From NCBI RefSeq assembly GCF_032362555.1, contig NC_083506.1, positions 6,309,501-6,373,500 of the forward strand: a DNA stretch of 64,000 nt, in the 5' to 3' direction. Both the position numbers and the translations under genes were made by a program. The notes under the pieces were generated by a model that had not been told where the DNA came from, searched no databases, and saw only the letters and a list, made by a program, of their open reading frames with translations. The stretch comes from Amyelois transitella. Its lineage: Eukaryota > Arthropoda > Insecta > Lepidoptera > Pyralidae. Positions 11,664 through 24,759 of the stretch are shown here, piece by piece (within the stretch, counting starts at the first letter, position 1; every line of letters starts with the position of its first letter).

Positions 11664-14539
11664 AAGGCTTTGGAAGATAATCCTTTCAAACATAAATAGA
11701 ATCATCAAAATCGGTGCAGAATTGGCCGAGTAATTACGTATGTAATCACATGAATAAAAACATACACTGTATAATTGAAAAGGTTCTTTTTTTAAATCGA
11801 TTGAAAACGACGTAGGTATAAATCTTTCGCTGGTAAAACAGGAAAACTAGCAATCCTGAAAAACCCTACGTTCTTGAAGTCTGGAACTCACTTGAAGTAT
11901 TCATCACACTAAAAATATATATGATTATTTCATAAAAATAAGAAAATCATCGAATTAATACAACTGAAGGGGAAATTTCATCTCGCTAAAGTGGATAATC
12001 CGTAGGCAGACTTTGTCATTGTCATGAAATATTATAAAAGGCGCGCCTTCCTGATCGAAGAATGGTTTCCACATTATATCGATGCGGTATTGAGTGTTAG
12101 TGGATAATAAATCACTTTAATAAAAGTTCTAAGTTTCCTTTGTGCAAAGGATAGGAAGTAAATATTATAAGTTTGCAATGAAAAGAAGTTTTGGCTGACA
12201 AAAATACAAAAGTAGGAAGCCGGAAGAAATTACACGAGTATCTTTGGGAATTCATTTATCTACCTAGTGAATTACTTGGATTTGTTGTTAGCAACCTGAA
12301 ATCGGTTGAAATAAGAGATAGGTAGTAATGTTAATCCTATGATATTCACCGACTTCGAAGACCCTCGTTGTGTACGCCAATCCGGCTATTTGCAAGTTAA
12401 GTCTCGGTCTTGGCATTTTTATGACTTCTTTTAAAACAGAATATCATTATGCAAACCTGTTCTGGTATAGGCAAATTTGAAATAATAAAAATTGAAAGGC
12501 ATACCTATGCATCAAACAAAGTCCAAAACTCTTGTATTGTTTGAGTACGTATCAGTTAGTTTTGATAACATAGACGTTCGTTATGTAACTATATACGAAA
12601 GCTTTTTCCTCTGTACATATATTTAAACATAGACTTTCCATATTTTTCTATCCAGTAAGACGTATGATCATCATCTAATATGATGTATATAGGATGTTGA
12701 TAAAACTCTTCACGGCATCTGAAATTAGTTCATATTTACTTACTTTATTGAACCGCCTTAAAGGTACAATTGGTACACAATGCTGATAGCATCCCCTATC
12801 AATTTTATACTTAACCTTTAGAAAACAGTTTTACTTGTTATTAAGAATTTTTCTTGAATTTTACACAGGTAATTATGCCATGTTTACAATTACAATTGAT
12901 CTGTATCAATGTGAATACAAATGCAATTACATTAGAAGAACATAATCCTCATTAGAAAATCATTCACAGAAAAGTTATACAAAATAAATGCAAGATAATA
13001 CTAGGTTCTAGGTACATATATAGATACAACACAGTCTAGACTATTCGGTAGACGAAGCTCCCATCCTAGGATTGCTTTCAATGCAGTACATTACATTGAT
13101 TTGTGCGACCGACCGCGTAGAAACTTTCAATATCCATAGATAAGGTAAGTATCAACCTGCAGCCTGTTTATTAACGGAGTTAATTAACTAAGAGTAAGGT
13201 CAGCTTTAATTTACGTAAATACATAAATAAAAAACACTGGTCACCCAAATATTTTTATGTTTATGATAAATGCTGTACTTCCATACCATAACTGATTCAT
13301 TAATTGTGAAGACATACGATGCAAAGCACTGAGGGCATCGGAAGTAAGCTGACTTTAGCTGACAGAAAACTGTAAAATATGAGGTGGAAAATCGAGTGTT
13401 AGATAAATTCGTCGATATGTAGGTGTCGATATATTTTTTTTGACAAATTTAAAAAATGAATGCCTATTTTTATATTATAAGTAGGAACGTACATATATTT
13501 GCATTGACTAAAGCTCATACGTACGGACTACGGCTGCATTGTACGAGTAGAACTGAATTTGATTTAAGTTGGACTTATACGACGATATCGGCGGAAACCA
13601 TATTCCACTCGATAATGTTAAGCGGAAGCCTTTTGAGATATATAAGAGCGAGCTGAAAGCTTCAGCTATAATCCAGCTTAGAATTTTTATATTGAATTTT
13701 TATTGGTGTTTTCAATATTCTCGACGAGTTTGTAAGAGTGAGTGTAACTGTAGCATAAAAATGAATCCGTCTTTTCGAGCAACTCATTTATGCAACTTGT
13801 AAAGCCTGTCTGAGTACTAAATAAAAGTGCGTACAACAGCCAACAAATGATAATTCCGCATTATGTTTTTTGCCGGTTGTAGCACTTGTAGCAAGACTAC
13901 GAAAGGATTTTTGTTTTGATACTGAGGGATTACAAAAATAGTGTTTTCTGTCATTTTGTTATGTACCTACAATAAAGTATTTAAAAACAATCATGTAGGT
14001 ACCTACTAAAATATAACCGAAAATGTGTTCTACTCCGATTCAGAACTAAAGAACTGATGCAGATGATTGAAATTGTACCGATCCCCCGAAGTTATTCAAA
14101 CAACAATCTCTCTTATCCTGGTGTGTGCCCAGTTGCACCCTCTGCCGCAGCTTCGGGGCGGGGCGTGGGGACCCCACGCTTTCCTACTTCTTTACTATTA
14201 CAATACAATAATAACAGCAATAACATGTAAATATTTCTTTCACTTCCAGTCTTATCTTATTCCGTACCAAGCCCAACGTTCTTACTTACCTACCAATGGC
14301 ACATAATTACCCATTATATGAACCTTCTTATGTACTTACCAACACTTAAGGTTAATCAGAATCTAGCTCTAGGTTAATCATCTAGCTTTTAATAATCACG
14401 CAAAATGATCTAAGTGAAACAAAGTCGTTGAAGTTGGAACTGTATATTTTTACAAACTTTATATCTGTTCATATTTTTACAAACATCTTACTATAGAAAT
14501 ACACGTAGGTAGTAAAATGAAGATCGGAGTAACCTTAGA

Positions 14540-14670
14540 GATTCACCTCACTTGAACTCGGGACGTACAGCCGCGCCGTGAGCTAGGGATGTCGACCTCA
14601 GGGTCAGACGCGCCGGTGCCGAGAGGGGCGCGTTGCTACGCAACCGTCAGCCGGTCTTACCCTCCCTCAT
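14540..14670. other. GC-rich patch, possible tRNA-like SINE scrap
   Basis: A GC-rich island in AT-rich surroundings. On the minus strand, CCCGAGTTCAAGTGAGG resembles an RNA polymerase III B box and TAGCTCACGGCG a weak A box, so a decayed tRNA-derived SINE is possible. It also holds the palindrome GTTGCTACGCAAC at 14632-14644. A CpG-rich promoter for an unseen transcript is the alternative. Low certainty. Confidence 0.3.
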
Positions 14671-15344
14671 TCATAAACGACGCACGCACTAACTACAATA
14701 CTAACAAAATTTGAACAAGCTGTATGTTGATATTTCAATAAAATGACTCAATTTCGAAATTGTGTAGCACACGCGTTAAAATAATTAATCAGTATTACAA
14801 ATAATCATGAATTGCTTGCTGATGTTTTTTTAATTTTTTCCCCATTTGACGGTCCATTCTTCAAACAAATACACTTGTAGTAATAATCGGTACAAAGTTC
14901 ATCTTTAAAAAAAAAAAATATTTATACCGCCATCTGTTGGTTTTTGTCTATACCACTATGAATATTCTGTTCAGAGTTTTGTAAATATGCGTGTACAGTA
15001 ATTATGTGAATGATTTTAACAATGACATACTTGAATTATTCACAAAATAATAACGACTAAGATATATATTTGATATTGTAATTGTGATAATAATGTTACA
15101 CGAATATTGTAAAAAAAAGCAAACTAGAAAAGTACTTAACAAGTTTCAAAACTTAACGTTAGGTGTCGCTAGTAGTGTCATGTTCTCAAATAATTGTTAC
15201 TTTGGACATCATCAAATTGATTAATTTTAGATTGTTTTAGTTATTATTTTAGAAGATAAAACAAACTTATAATTATAATATAAATGTTATTAAGAATAAT
15301 CTTCACTTTGATTGTTATCACAAAATTTAACAGTCTATACATAC

Positions 15345-15426
15345 GACGAGGTGGCCGAGTGGTTAAGGCGTTGGACTGCTAATCCAATGTGCTCTGCACG
15401 CGTGGGTTCGAATCCCATCCTCGTCG
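15345..15426 (+). tRNA. tRNA-Ser (anticodon GCT)
   Basis: 82-nt gene with a complete cloverleaf. Acceptor stem GACGAGG/CCTCGTC is perfect, followed by discriminator G. The A box is GTGGCCGAGTGG. The anticodon stem TTGGA/TCCAA encloses loop CTGCTAA, anticodon GCT, reading AGC/AGT serine codons. A long class II variable arm follows, then a T arm with GGGTTCGAATCCC as the B box. The discriminator G and long variable arm are serine identity features. A TTTTT run at 15430-15435 fits a pol III terminator. No intron and no CCA encoded, as expected in eukaryotes. It is not part of a SINE: the stems pair fully and no SINE body follows. Confidence 0.96.
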
Positions 15427-15586
15427 ATAGTTTTTGTATCTATGGACTCAGGCAAATTTATATTGTATCTACAAACTTGATAATATTTATTAAATGTAGT
15501 TAACAAGGAACAATAATTTATTTGATTGATTTTTTGTTTCTGCGTAAGACATCATTTTCAAGAAAATTTCGCTCCCGTAATTGTAA

Positions 15587-15700
15587 GTGCGACTCGCCCC
15601 GCTTTTGCACGGGGTATTTTTTATACTATGAATCTTCGTCTTGAATCACTTTACCTATTTAAAACTGCATCAAAATCCGTTGTGTAGTTTAAGTAGTGTT
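15587..15700 (-). mobile_element. Decayed Helitron-like fragment
   Basis: GCGACTCGCCCCGC...GCACGGGG resembles the reverse complement of the Helitron 3' hairpin. It is followed by TTGAATCACTTTACC and CATCAAAATCCGTTG, blocks shared with 30143-30564. The CTAG terminus is lost. Confidence 0.5.
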
Positions 15701-17502
15701 TTCAATATAAAATAAAAAAGCATTGGTTTCGCCATAATCTGCAGCTATCTCACATAATCGCTGGCAAAAACAGATAACATTCCGCCGTATGAATATCACT
15801 TGTTACAAATTTATCTAGACCTGTTTCTTTTATCTTATCACAGTACCGGCAGGTACCCTGTATTTTACGATGCTATGGGTGCGCCCTGTACTGAAATAAT
15901 CTGACCATTGTGTAGCCAGCCTTATCGAAGTTTGTCGCATTCAGTGGTTAGTCCTGAAAGAAAGCCAGGACTTAATTTGTGGACATCAATATGATGAGAC
16001 TGTGATTAAAATAGTGCAGTGTTACAGTGAATTTCTAACACTTTTGGACAAAAACCTAATTATCTAAGGTAATAAGGTTTTGTAAGGTATTTTGTATGGG
16101 GACATAGTAGGCACGATTACTTTGATAGGTACTTTTCATATCTAATACCTACTTAATTATTACTGGGATAGAGAGCCATTTTATTGCCATTGCCATCATA
16201 TCCAAGAGAATGTTCGAAAAGGAAAAATACTTACCTATAGCTATCTACTCAAAATATAAACGTTAAGACTTTTTGGCACTTAGATAGGCACTCATCCAAT
16301 ACATACATAATATAAAGGATCATTAAACATATAAGTAGGTAGGTATTTTATGTGTAAATACGCAACGTGAAAAGTAACGAATTACAATGTAAATTACTTA
16401 CATTAATTTAGATTTATGGTAAGTAAATTCATCCATTTAATTGACACCTATCGTTCATATGACAAAATACTAGGGCTAAGTACTTATCAAAAGTGGAACA
16501 CGAACAAACAATATTGGGCAACCTTCATTCTAAACCTAATTCTACTTCTATCAGTAGTGATAACGTTAAATAACATTTAATCAGTAGGTATTATAAAAAG
16601 AATGTGCTTGATGTACTTAATACCTGCTACAAAAACTGACTGACTGACAGAATATGAAATTTTGTATGAAGGTTACTTCTGTATTTTCCTGCTACTTAGG
16701 ACGAAAATTATCGGTATTTTTCATTTTATAATATAAGTGGGTATTTTTATCTCATAAGAATGTACATTTATTATTCGTTTATATATTTTTCCTCGTTTTG
16801 GTAAACCACGTGTTGGATTTGTGAAGGTCAGGTTATAAATATGGGGCGTTTTTCTGAGCCATTGTGTACAGTTGATTTTAAATGAATACTTTTATTTAAC
16901 AAATTTAAATTAACATTCAAGAAAAAGAATACCTACATAGATACAAATGACAGTAAGATGGTTGGACTTGAACTATAAAATTTAAGAACAGGATCCTATA
17001 TACATATATACTTTTTTTGCCGAAAACTTTAGGGGTTACCCTTATTTAAAGGTGTAAAAGCAAAGATCCAAAAATAATAAAAGGTATCAATTTTTCCTAC
17101 GATATAACTAGGTATTTTGCAGCCTGACTTCCGGCTTAGTCACTCATCATAATAATGACAACCTGGATAGGAAAACCTTTAAATGAAATCTATTCCAAAA
17201 TAAATAAATGATATCATTTTTACACAATTCGTCATCATCGTGCGCTTATCATATGATATCGATTATGTTTGATTCTTAGTATTCTTCATACTTATCTAAT
17301 TCAAGGCGCGCAAGTACTGCCTTTATATAAAACTCTTTTTATGTTTATATGTAACTAGAGATCCGGCCCGACCACAAAAGAAACGATTTATGAGTTGATA
17401 GTGCTTGTGATTACCACTGAATTCTTACGATTTTCACAGCAATAACAAAGTTATCTATCCTACTGTGATATACATTGCTCACATACACATATATTTTTTC
17501 AG
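15701..17502. promoter_or_regulatory. Upstream region of the GPI-anchored gene, two candidate TATA boxes
   Basis: No coding exon seen. The sequence TTTTTTCAG immediately before ATTAACATC-ATG (17503-17511) looks like a splice acceptor, so the gene probably has an upstream non-coding first exon. Candidate core promoters are TATAAAT at 16834 with an ACAGTT initiator-like site about 34 bp downstream, and TTTATATAAAAC near 17320. Neither can be chosen from sequence alone. Confidence 0.3.
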
Positions 17503-17511
17503 ATTAACATC

Positions 17512-20500
17512 ATGTATCAGTACATATCACTGGCTTTGCTTGTCATGCTGGGCGGCGCCCACGCCCAGGTCACTGCTCAGGCCAACGTTGCGCCCGATCT
17601 AAGAGAATGCTACACGAACCCTATCTTGATGGACAGGAACAACCTGCCACCCCCCTCCGTGAATACTCTCGTAGACATCATACAGAAAATCGAGGACAGT
17701 CCCAATGTAAATGTAGATCTACGGATGCTATCCGTCCTGTTACTACACACGTAAGTATTTTTCATGAGAATTAAGAATTGGCCACTATCACAGATAAAGC
17801 CCGGGCTTTTCTCCAGTGAAGGGAAGATGACCTATCCTACCTAACGAATGCGATGAAGTAGTGTTATTAATGTTCTATCTGCCCGACCAATTACCGCTTG
17901 GCGATTCTAAGCAGGAAATTTAGCCACAAATTTGAAATGTTTAATTAATTTTCCAGGTATCGACAAGATGGTATCGAGTACCACGCACCAGAATCTGGTA
18001 CCACCTCTTCTTCGGTGTTGCCATTCGCACCAACCTTTCACTCGTTCTACCGTCATAGACTGTTGTTGACCAAACTGATTCCCAGCAATCTTCAAGCCTT
18101 GCCCAACAACACATTACCTTCAACGTTAAAAGTATGTATTTAATGTTATAAAATATAATGTTCAAATCTAACAATCAGCAGACGGCTTTAAGGTTTTAGT
18201 ATTTATAACGAACTATTTAAATAGGTGAGATAGCTTACTTAGCGAAATTATGCAGTTCTCACAAAGAAAATCTATTATCAAGTTACACGAGTATTTCCAT
18301 CTCCTTGGCCTTCGCATGTTCCCAGTTATAAGGAGCTCGGGATCCTTGCTTAATAACCGCTAGTTCGAGTAAGTAATCATTATTACTATTGCCAAGAGTA
18401 GAAGATGAGCCAAGAAGCGTATCCCAAGATTGGATTTTCAAAACGCCGCCAATCATTAGCATATCTATAAAGCAAACAAGTGAATGATTATTCTCCTATA
18501 TGCAGTGCGCCCTTCACCACATGCTCTCTACGACGATCGACGCTAGAGTCCGCGGCGATGAGAACACTTGCGGCCAGTTCGCGGAATACCGCGCTCTCAG
18601 GACGCCCCGCGCTGCTGGAGTTGCTGAAGACGTCGAGATATTCGCGCCTGTCCCCGAAATTGAGTACGTACGATTTTTTCAAGAGTGGAAAGATTTGGAT
18701 GAAGCGAAAAAAGTAAGCAAAGATCGTGGCAAGTGGAAAAATTTAGTCTCTGTTTAACTCAGAGGGAAAGAGACGTGTTTTTATAAAGTATACTTACATG
18801 AAAAACTCGCTACTAATTTGGATATCGTTATAGAAAGCCACTTCCTGTAAAATTATGAATGCATGAAAAGGTTAGATGTCTTTGTAGTGGGCGGGTAGTA
18901 GTAACTGAAGCCAACGAAATAAACACTTGTTCTCATCTTGATACCTAAATGAAAATTTGAATTCAATAAGCTTTTTCACTATACAAACTATTCTTTTTTT
19001 ACCTTCAACGTTTCAGGGATACTGAATACGGTCAAATGAGACAATTCAACCCTGACGCAGAAGTAGAATTCAATGGTAACTACGGCTCAATGCGGTCTGC
19101 TCGTCAGCTGATGGGAGAGAGTACCTGCCCCATACTGGATGGAGTCATACACACGTCGTGGGGTGCAACGTCCGCTGGGAGTGTGATCGCAGGAATCGCA
19201 GCCGGGGCAGAGCTGCAGACCGTCTCCTTGTCGGAACTCACGAAAGGCACGGTACAGACGTACGACAATGTTCAACAGAATGTCGTAAACCTTTATCCAG
19301 CCACCTTATCAGGTAGTTACGGTTTTATTAAAATGTTTTGCTTTTATATAAATTTATTTATTTTTTGGAACTATTGGGAGTTGCAAGTCCTAATTTACTT
19401 CATTGAAATGATCTTAACTTATGTCACCAATATTAAAACTCTTTGTTAGTATTTTTGTGTTTCCGATTTATTACAAATTTAAAATTGACAAGGAATTCTG
19501 ATTGGGAAATAGATAATTCATTTGTCATTACTTATACTCAATCACTAACTGCCTACCCCTCCGGAAAAGAGGCGTGATTTAATGTATGTAAAACAAAAGT
19601 GTAGATCCCAGTAGTCAATAATTTTTAATTTAGTGTGTTCTCAATATTTACAAATCACTTTTTTTATTTGTAGGGGATTTAGCTGAAGCAGTTCTTATTC
19701 AGGGGACAAGGGCCAGAAATGACATTACCATAGGTAGCGGTGGCAATTTCAACACATCCCAAGCACGACGGTACTTCATGCTGAGCAGTCGTCAGAATGT
19801 GGAGATGACTGATCCTGAGATCCGAGGCGACCTCGACGGTTTCATCCTTGGAAATAGAATGACGAGTATCCTTCAGACTTACTCCACGTTGAAGTTGTCA
19901 CAACTGATCGATATGTATTATTCCCCTAGGGTATGTATTTATTTTCTCATTAAGTTTCTGAAGATTTTCATTTGATTATAATAACGTCTTTATCAATGTT
20001 GTGAGCCTTGTATTTCAAAACGAAATGATGGTGTTGCTGCTTGGGGTCTTCCTGCAACTCTAATGAAAGTTTTGATACTTCACAAGTGTATGCTTGGGAA
20101 CATTATATTTTTCATTTTATTAAATGATTTAATTTCATTGTTACTTCCAGGCCCTTTATCAATTTTAATTTCTTCTTTCAGAATGGGGTTTTTGATTCAA
20201 GTATTCGAGCATGCAACCGACGCGAACTCACCACTTCTATTCTCAGCAATAATGCTCTGGTGACACAGACGGAATCCTTCGCAGCCGCATTAAACGCCAA
20301 CATGCTACTCTCAGGGACAATAATAACTGGCCTCACACAACTTGTTACTAGTGCTGTCACCAACTTCCAGAGCTACTCACGTAAGTCACACGTAATTAAC
20401 TTTAACTTTTAAATATATAGATATTGAATCTCTTAGAAATCCATGTAAAATCGTTTAGTCGCTTACACAGAAATCAAAATGAAGTTTATATAATCTTCAT

Positions 20501-23019
20501 AATTAGTTTGATTGTTTTAGGATAGTTTAAAGGAAGTATTTATTTAATTTTCTGTTCTTTTTAGAGAGTAACATGAACGATTTGAGCTGTACGATAACGG
20601 AGTCTGCGACTGATGTGCGGTCGCGCACAAATTTATATATTGTCCTCGACGCAACTTGGCCATATGCAACCATTTATCCAGCAATTTCCTACCTTTTGGA
20701 CAGCATCGAAGTTGGCAAGTTTGGATCAAGTGTAACTCTACTAAGCGCTTTCGATGGAAGCGTTGTTGTCAATAAGACATTCAGTCCTGCAGATTTCCAT
20801 TCGGAGTATACGTTACTGAAGCATCAGAGTAGTAAGTGTTGATAGTACTTTGTACCCTATAATGTTGATGCTCGTTTGTGCTAATTTCCATTATCAATAT
20901 TACAGTGATGACAGGTGTCAACTTAGAAACAGCTTTTACCAATATCCGGACTATGATGCATTGGTCACTTCTAAACGAGACAGCCACGAATTACGTTGGG
21001 GGCAACTCCTCTGTTCTTCTGTTCCTACTTAACTCTGGAACTATCCAGAATACCGAGGCTACTTACCAACAAGCCAAACAGTTAAATGAGACTGTTCCTG
21101 GTAAGTATGAAATTATTTTTGGACGCAATATTACTGATACATAAAAATAAAACAAGAGCGATGTTTTGTTAGTTTGCCACTTCTTCATATACCTTGATTT
21201 TAGTTATTAATTGTATTACTTTTGTTTCAGACTTAAAGGTATTGTTTGCTACATCTTCTAATCAAATTGATAACCTTTGGAACTTAGTAAGAGACATGCA
21301 CGATGACATTCATACGATTTCTCTAACATCAACTGGTGTCGGTGTGGGAGATAGACTTGCTGCTGTCTTGAACCGAATTAAATTAGGTAAATACATTACC
21401 TGCATAAATAAATTTTTAACCAAAGTAAAATAATGCATGTGCATGGAAAGATAAAGTCCCCGTCTACCACCCGGGAAAGGGACGTAATTTATGTATGTAT
21501 GTAATGCATGTATATTTTTTGGCACTACTTAGTACACGTTACATCAGTCCCTTCCACATTGTCTTCATTTTTTCCAAATGTCCCTCTTAACTGTTAACTA
21601 AGAAATGTTAATTAATATCGTTTATCTTTTTTCAGCCAACAGAAGAATTATTAATCCTCTTTGTAATTTTGAGTTTACTGCCGGATCATCTGGGCTCAGA
21701 CAATTCGATGATTTCATTGAACCAGGCTACATTCAATTCTATGCAGTGAGCCCTAACTATTTCTTTGGGAATAACGATAATTCTAAAATTCGTATTTCTC
21801 GTACTTCAGCTGGCTCTGGAACTCTTACTGTTTGTTACTCTAGAACCATTGTGCAACCCAGGTAAGCTGTCATGGCTTTCTGAATATTTTATTACTTGGT
21901 GTTAATAAGCTAAACATTTTAAGAAAATTATAAGTCTTAACTCCTATCTTTATTTTAACCATATTGGTTCGTAAGTTTGTGCTTAAGTGTTCACTTATTT
22001 AAAGCACTTACACAGAAGAGGCTTTTATTATTGCACTGAAAAACAAGTTGTTATCGTATATGGCTGTGTGCTGTGTGGTTCCCGGCACCAATACAAAAAA
22101 GAATAGGACCACTCCATCTCTTTCCCATGGATGTCGTAAAAGGTCACTAAGGGATAGACTTACAAACTTTAGATTCTTTTTTAGGCGATGGGCTAGCAAC
22201 CTGTCACTATTTGAATCTCAGTTCTATCATTAAGCCAAATAGCTGAACGTGGCCATTCAGTCTTTTCAAGGCTGTAGTTCTGTCTACCCCGCAAGTTCAC
22301 GTCTATATCAGACGTGACCATATGTATGTATCTTTGTATGGCTGTGATCGGCATAACAGGAAATTTTCCTGATATTGTGTGTTGCAAACTTATTTTTTCA
22401 GGCGAAATGGTACAATCATCGGCGTTGACGATAATCTGATAACGTGTGAGGACTTAGCAAGTTCTGGAAATATTGAGATAAGTCTACAAAATGCATGCGG
22501 CGGATATCCCGCTGTCGGCTCATGTCCACCGATGTACATCTCCGTTCAGGCGGTTGCCGTCTCCACTACCTCTAGCGCTATATGTACAGGTAAATATATT
22601 TTCATATTATGTACTATTTGTCCATTGACAGAGTAATTACAAGAGTCTTTATGTCATGTTGACATATCCTACATGACGAAATTGATATTCAGAGATAGTG
22701 TGTGTGTGTGTAATATGTTGAACTAGGTATATTACGCAGCGGTGGAAGAAAAGCAGTTATTGCACACTATGTGTTTTCTTTGATCCAGAGCAGCATCGGA
22801 AAAGCCATAGCAGATTTCAGATTTTTTGTTTTTTTTTTTTTTAATTTTTCCTGTTTCAAGTTTTAACTATTTTTTTTTTATTCAGATAACCGTTTGTGCC
22901 GGTTCCCATACAACATTCGTTTCACCGTGCAAGTAGAAGAACTGCAGTGCTACAGTAGCGCTACAAACATTGGAGCCAGCATCCTATTTATTGTTCTTGC
23001 TGCTCTTTTTAATTTGTAA
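17512..23019 (+). CDS. Secreted, probably GPI-anchored vWA-like protein (12 exons, 829 aa)
   Basis: Exons: 17512-17750, 17957-18131, 18506-18663, 19017-19312, 19674-19930, 20182-20380, 20565-20831, 20906-21100, 21231-21386, 21636-21861, 22402-22589, 22886-23019. They sum to 2,490 nt, all with GT...AG sites and consistent phases. The N-terminus (LALLVMLGGAHA) is a signal peptide. Residues about 228-254 (CPILDG...WGATSAGSVIAGIAAG) are glycine/alanine-rich. Residues about 464-610 (NLYIVLD..., VTLLSAFDG, VLFATSSNQID) resemble a von Willebrand A fold, but the DxSxS metal site is not kept (DATWP). Cysteines cluster in the last 180 residues. The tail GASILFIVLAALFNL after CYSSATN fits a GPI-anchor signal. 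Several N-glycosylation sequons are present (NNT, NKT, NET, NSS). The structure is solid; the family name and function are unknown to me. Confidence 0.88.
18690..18790 (+). repeat. LINE 3'-end fragment in intron 3
   Basis: GATGAAGCGAAAAAAGTAAG and AGATCGTGGCAAGTGGAAAA match the end of the reverse-transcriptase frame at 25341-25640 (DEAKEVCRDRGKWKEVVS), followed by a decayed GAGGGAAAGAGACGTG tail. It is a 5'-truncated insertion in an intron of the GPI-anchored gene. Confidence 0.6.
19545..19597 (+). repeat. LINE 3'-tail fragment in intron 4
   Basis: ACTGCCTACCCCTCCGG, AAAAGAGGCGTGATTTAATG and TATGTA match the last 50 bp of the LINE copy at 25341-25640. It is an extreme 5' truncation. Confidence 0.55.
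21440..21502 (+). repeat. LINE 3'-tail fragment in intron 9
   Basis: GTCTACCACCCGGGAAAGGG and ACGTAATTTATGTATGTATG correspond to the same LINE tail with a TATG repeat end. Three introns of this gene carry such tails, in the same orientation as the gene. Confidence 0.55.
22069..22336 (+). mobile_element. R1 SINE-like element, full length, with TSD (intron 10)
   Basis: The 10-bp target duplication TATGGCTGTG lies at 22059-22068 and 22337-22346. The element runs from GTGTGGTTCCCGGCACC through ACTCCATCTCTTTCCCATGG, GCTAGCAACCTGTCACTA and GTCTACCCCGCAAG to a CATATGTATGTAT tail. This copy helps define the R1 termini. No open frame and no clear pol III boxes are seen. Confidence 0.85.
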
Positions 23020-23026
23020 TCCCGCC

Positions 23027-23032
23027 AATAAA
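23027..23032 (+). other. Candidate polyadenylation signal (AATAAA)
   Basis: AATAAA begins 8 nt after the stop codon of the GPI-anchored gene. Further AATAAA-like sites follow within 100-350 bp, so the real 3' end may lie further downstream. Confidence 0.4.
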
Positions 23033-23775
23033 CACGTAGAATTATTTTTAAAGAATTTATTTATGATCACATATATAAAAGACATATTTTTGTACCTAAG
23101 TGTACATAATCAACATAAGCTAATAAATATATTTAGGTAGTAGGATTACAGATAAGTTAGTACTACCATAAGTATTATGTCTTTTGTTTCTTAAATATAA
23201 TTAAATCGTAAGCCTATAATTTTTTTATGATTTTTTTAAGTAACTGAGATTTACTTTACAGGGTAGGTAGTAAATAATATTTAATTGCATATCTTAGTAA
23301 ATATTGTACATTTTGATAAATTCATACATATGACTTGCAGTTGCGACTTGTATTTTTACTAATAAATTATAATTCACACATACCGTTTTATTAGAAACCT
23401 AAAGCGCCTTTGTTTTTTATGTAATAATTAGAGGATGTTAAAGTAAAACCAAAAATCTCGTTAAGGGGGTTACTTAATCAGCGAAGTAAAATTATGAAAC
23501 GCACGCACACATTAACATCGATTATGTCATAACATCGCCATCTATCAACAACATTTGTGACCACTACGTTTTTAGCCACTATGGAAATCATGCCTGAGTT
23601 TTCTTACAGATGGCGCACGTGATGGGACAAAATTGAAATGATAGATTTAACTAAAAATAAACATTTATCATGATTGTTTCTAAGTGACAAAAAATATTGA
23701 ATAGTCAATAAAAACAATTCAGATTTATTTTTATAAATTTAAATACCGATCGATAAAAATATCTTGGGTAACTAT

Positions 23776-24067
23776 CAGTGGCGTAACTATACCATTCGTG
23801 GCCCGTGGCAAATTCATCGGATAGGTACGTTCTAAAACTGGGTTACAACCCTTTTTTTACAAAAGCTTTGAATTTTTAATATTTTTTTTACTTGTGTAGG
23901 AAACTGAGTAGGTAACAAAAATAAATCAAAGACTAAAACTTTTTTTTACTAAACATGTATGATAAATAAGAAATGTTGGGAGTTGGGATTCTCATCTGAC
24001 CGGGGGCCCCTTCCGGCTGGGGGGCCGTGGCATTTTGCCGACTTGCCACCCTGTAGTTACGCCACTG
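23776..24067. mobile_element. Non-autonomous hAT element (MITE, 292 bp)
   Basis: Perfect 14-bp terminal inverted repeats CAGTGGCGTAACTA/TAGTTACGCCACTG are flanked by the 8-bp target duplication GTAACTAT (23768-23775 and 24068-24075). An 8-bp TSD with a CAGTG start is diagnostic of the hAT superfamily. There is no transposase. The GTGGC...TGCCAC blocks just inside the termini are also inverted. Confidence 0.9.
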
Positions 24068-24759
24068 GTAACTATATATGTAGGTACAACAAACGAATTT
24101 CTCTCATTAACTCTAATTACTCAATTACTCAATTTGGAAACGTTAAAGTATATTAAAACTAAGTAGGTAATGAGATATTATTATCCATTATATTCGATCA
24201 TACTCATAGTTACATGTTATAGAATCCTAAGCCTAGCCGTGTATGTAGGTACATTAAATATTTATTTCAAAGAAATTACCTAAATAGTTTTTTTTCTTAA
24301 AATAAGAAATTACTTAATTAATACTTTTGCAAGGTTTCAAATTATAAAAAATACAGAAATGGCGGTGATGGTGTCCGCACCCCATCACATCTCTTTCCCG
24401 GCGGAAGCGATATGCGATGGCCTTTGTACACGACATATCGTTCTGCAACTTTTAATACCAGCCATATTAGTATCATGTTTTGAGATTTCTATTTTACTAA
24501 CTTATTAGCTCTAAAAAGGCATATTTAAAAAAAAAGAATTAATGCAGTGAATAAAATAAGGAATCTACTTACATGTCAAAACAAACAAGTCTCTAGACTA
24601 GACCTCTGCTCTAGACCCAGTGGTTTAGGCTGTTTTGGGTTGTCCATTGTCGGTCAGTACCTAACCTACCTAACCTTTGTTAGACGGCAGTTTCATTTAT
24701 GTATTACAACATTCACTCGGCGAAATTCTATGAAAAATATTAAAATAACTTTCGTAAAA

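Larger units (their letters stand above)
10597..15344. other. No gene recognised, repeat scraps
   Basis: No convincing coding exon. Noted inside: a 14-bp perfect foldback (11626-11663), a LINE-3'-tail-like stretch (11687-11810) with ATCAAAATCGGTGCAGAATT, and a GC-rich patch (14540-14670) described separately. Short open frames here have no domain, splice or codon support. Confidence 0.45.

Noticed and set aside
15312..15503. 63-codon frame over the tRNA
   Set aside because: It reads through the tRNA-Ser gene; not protein-coding.
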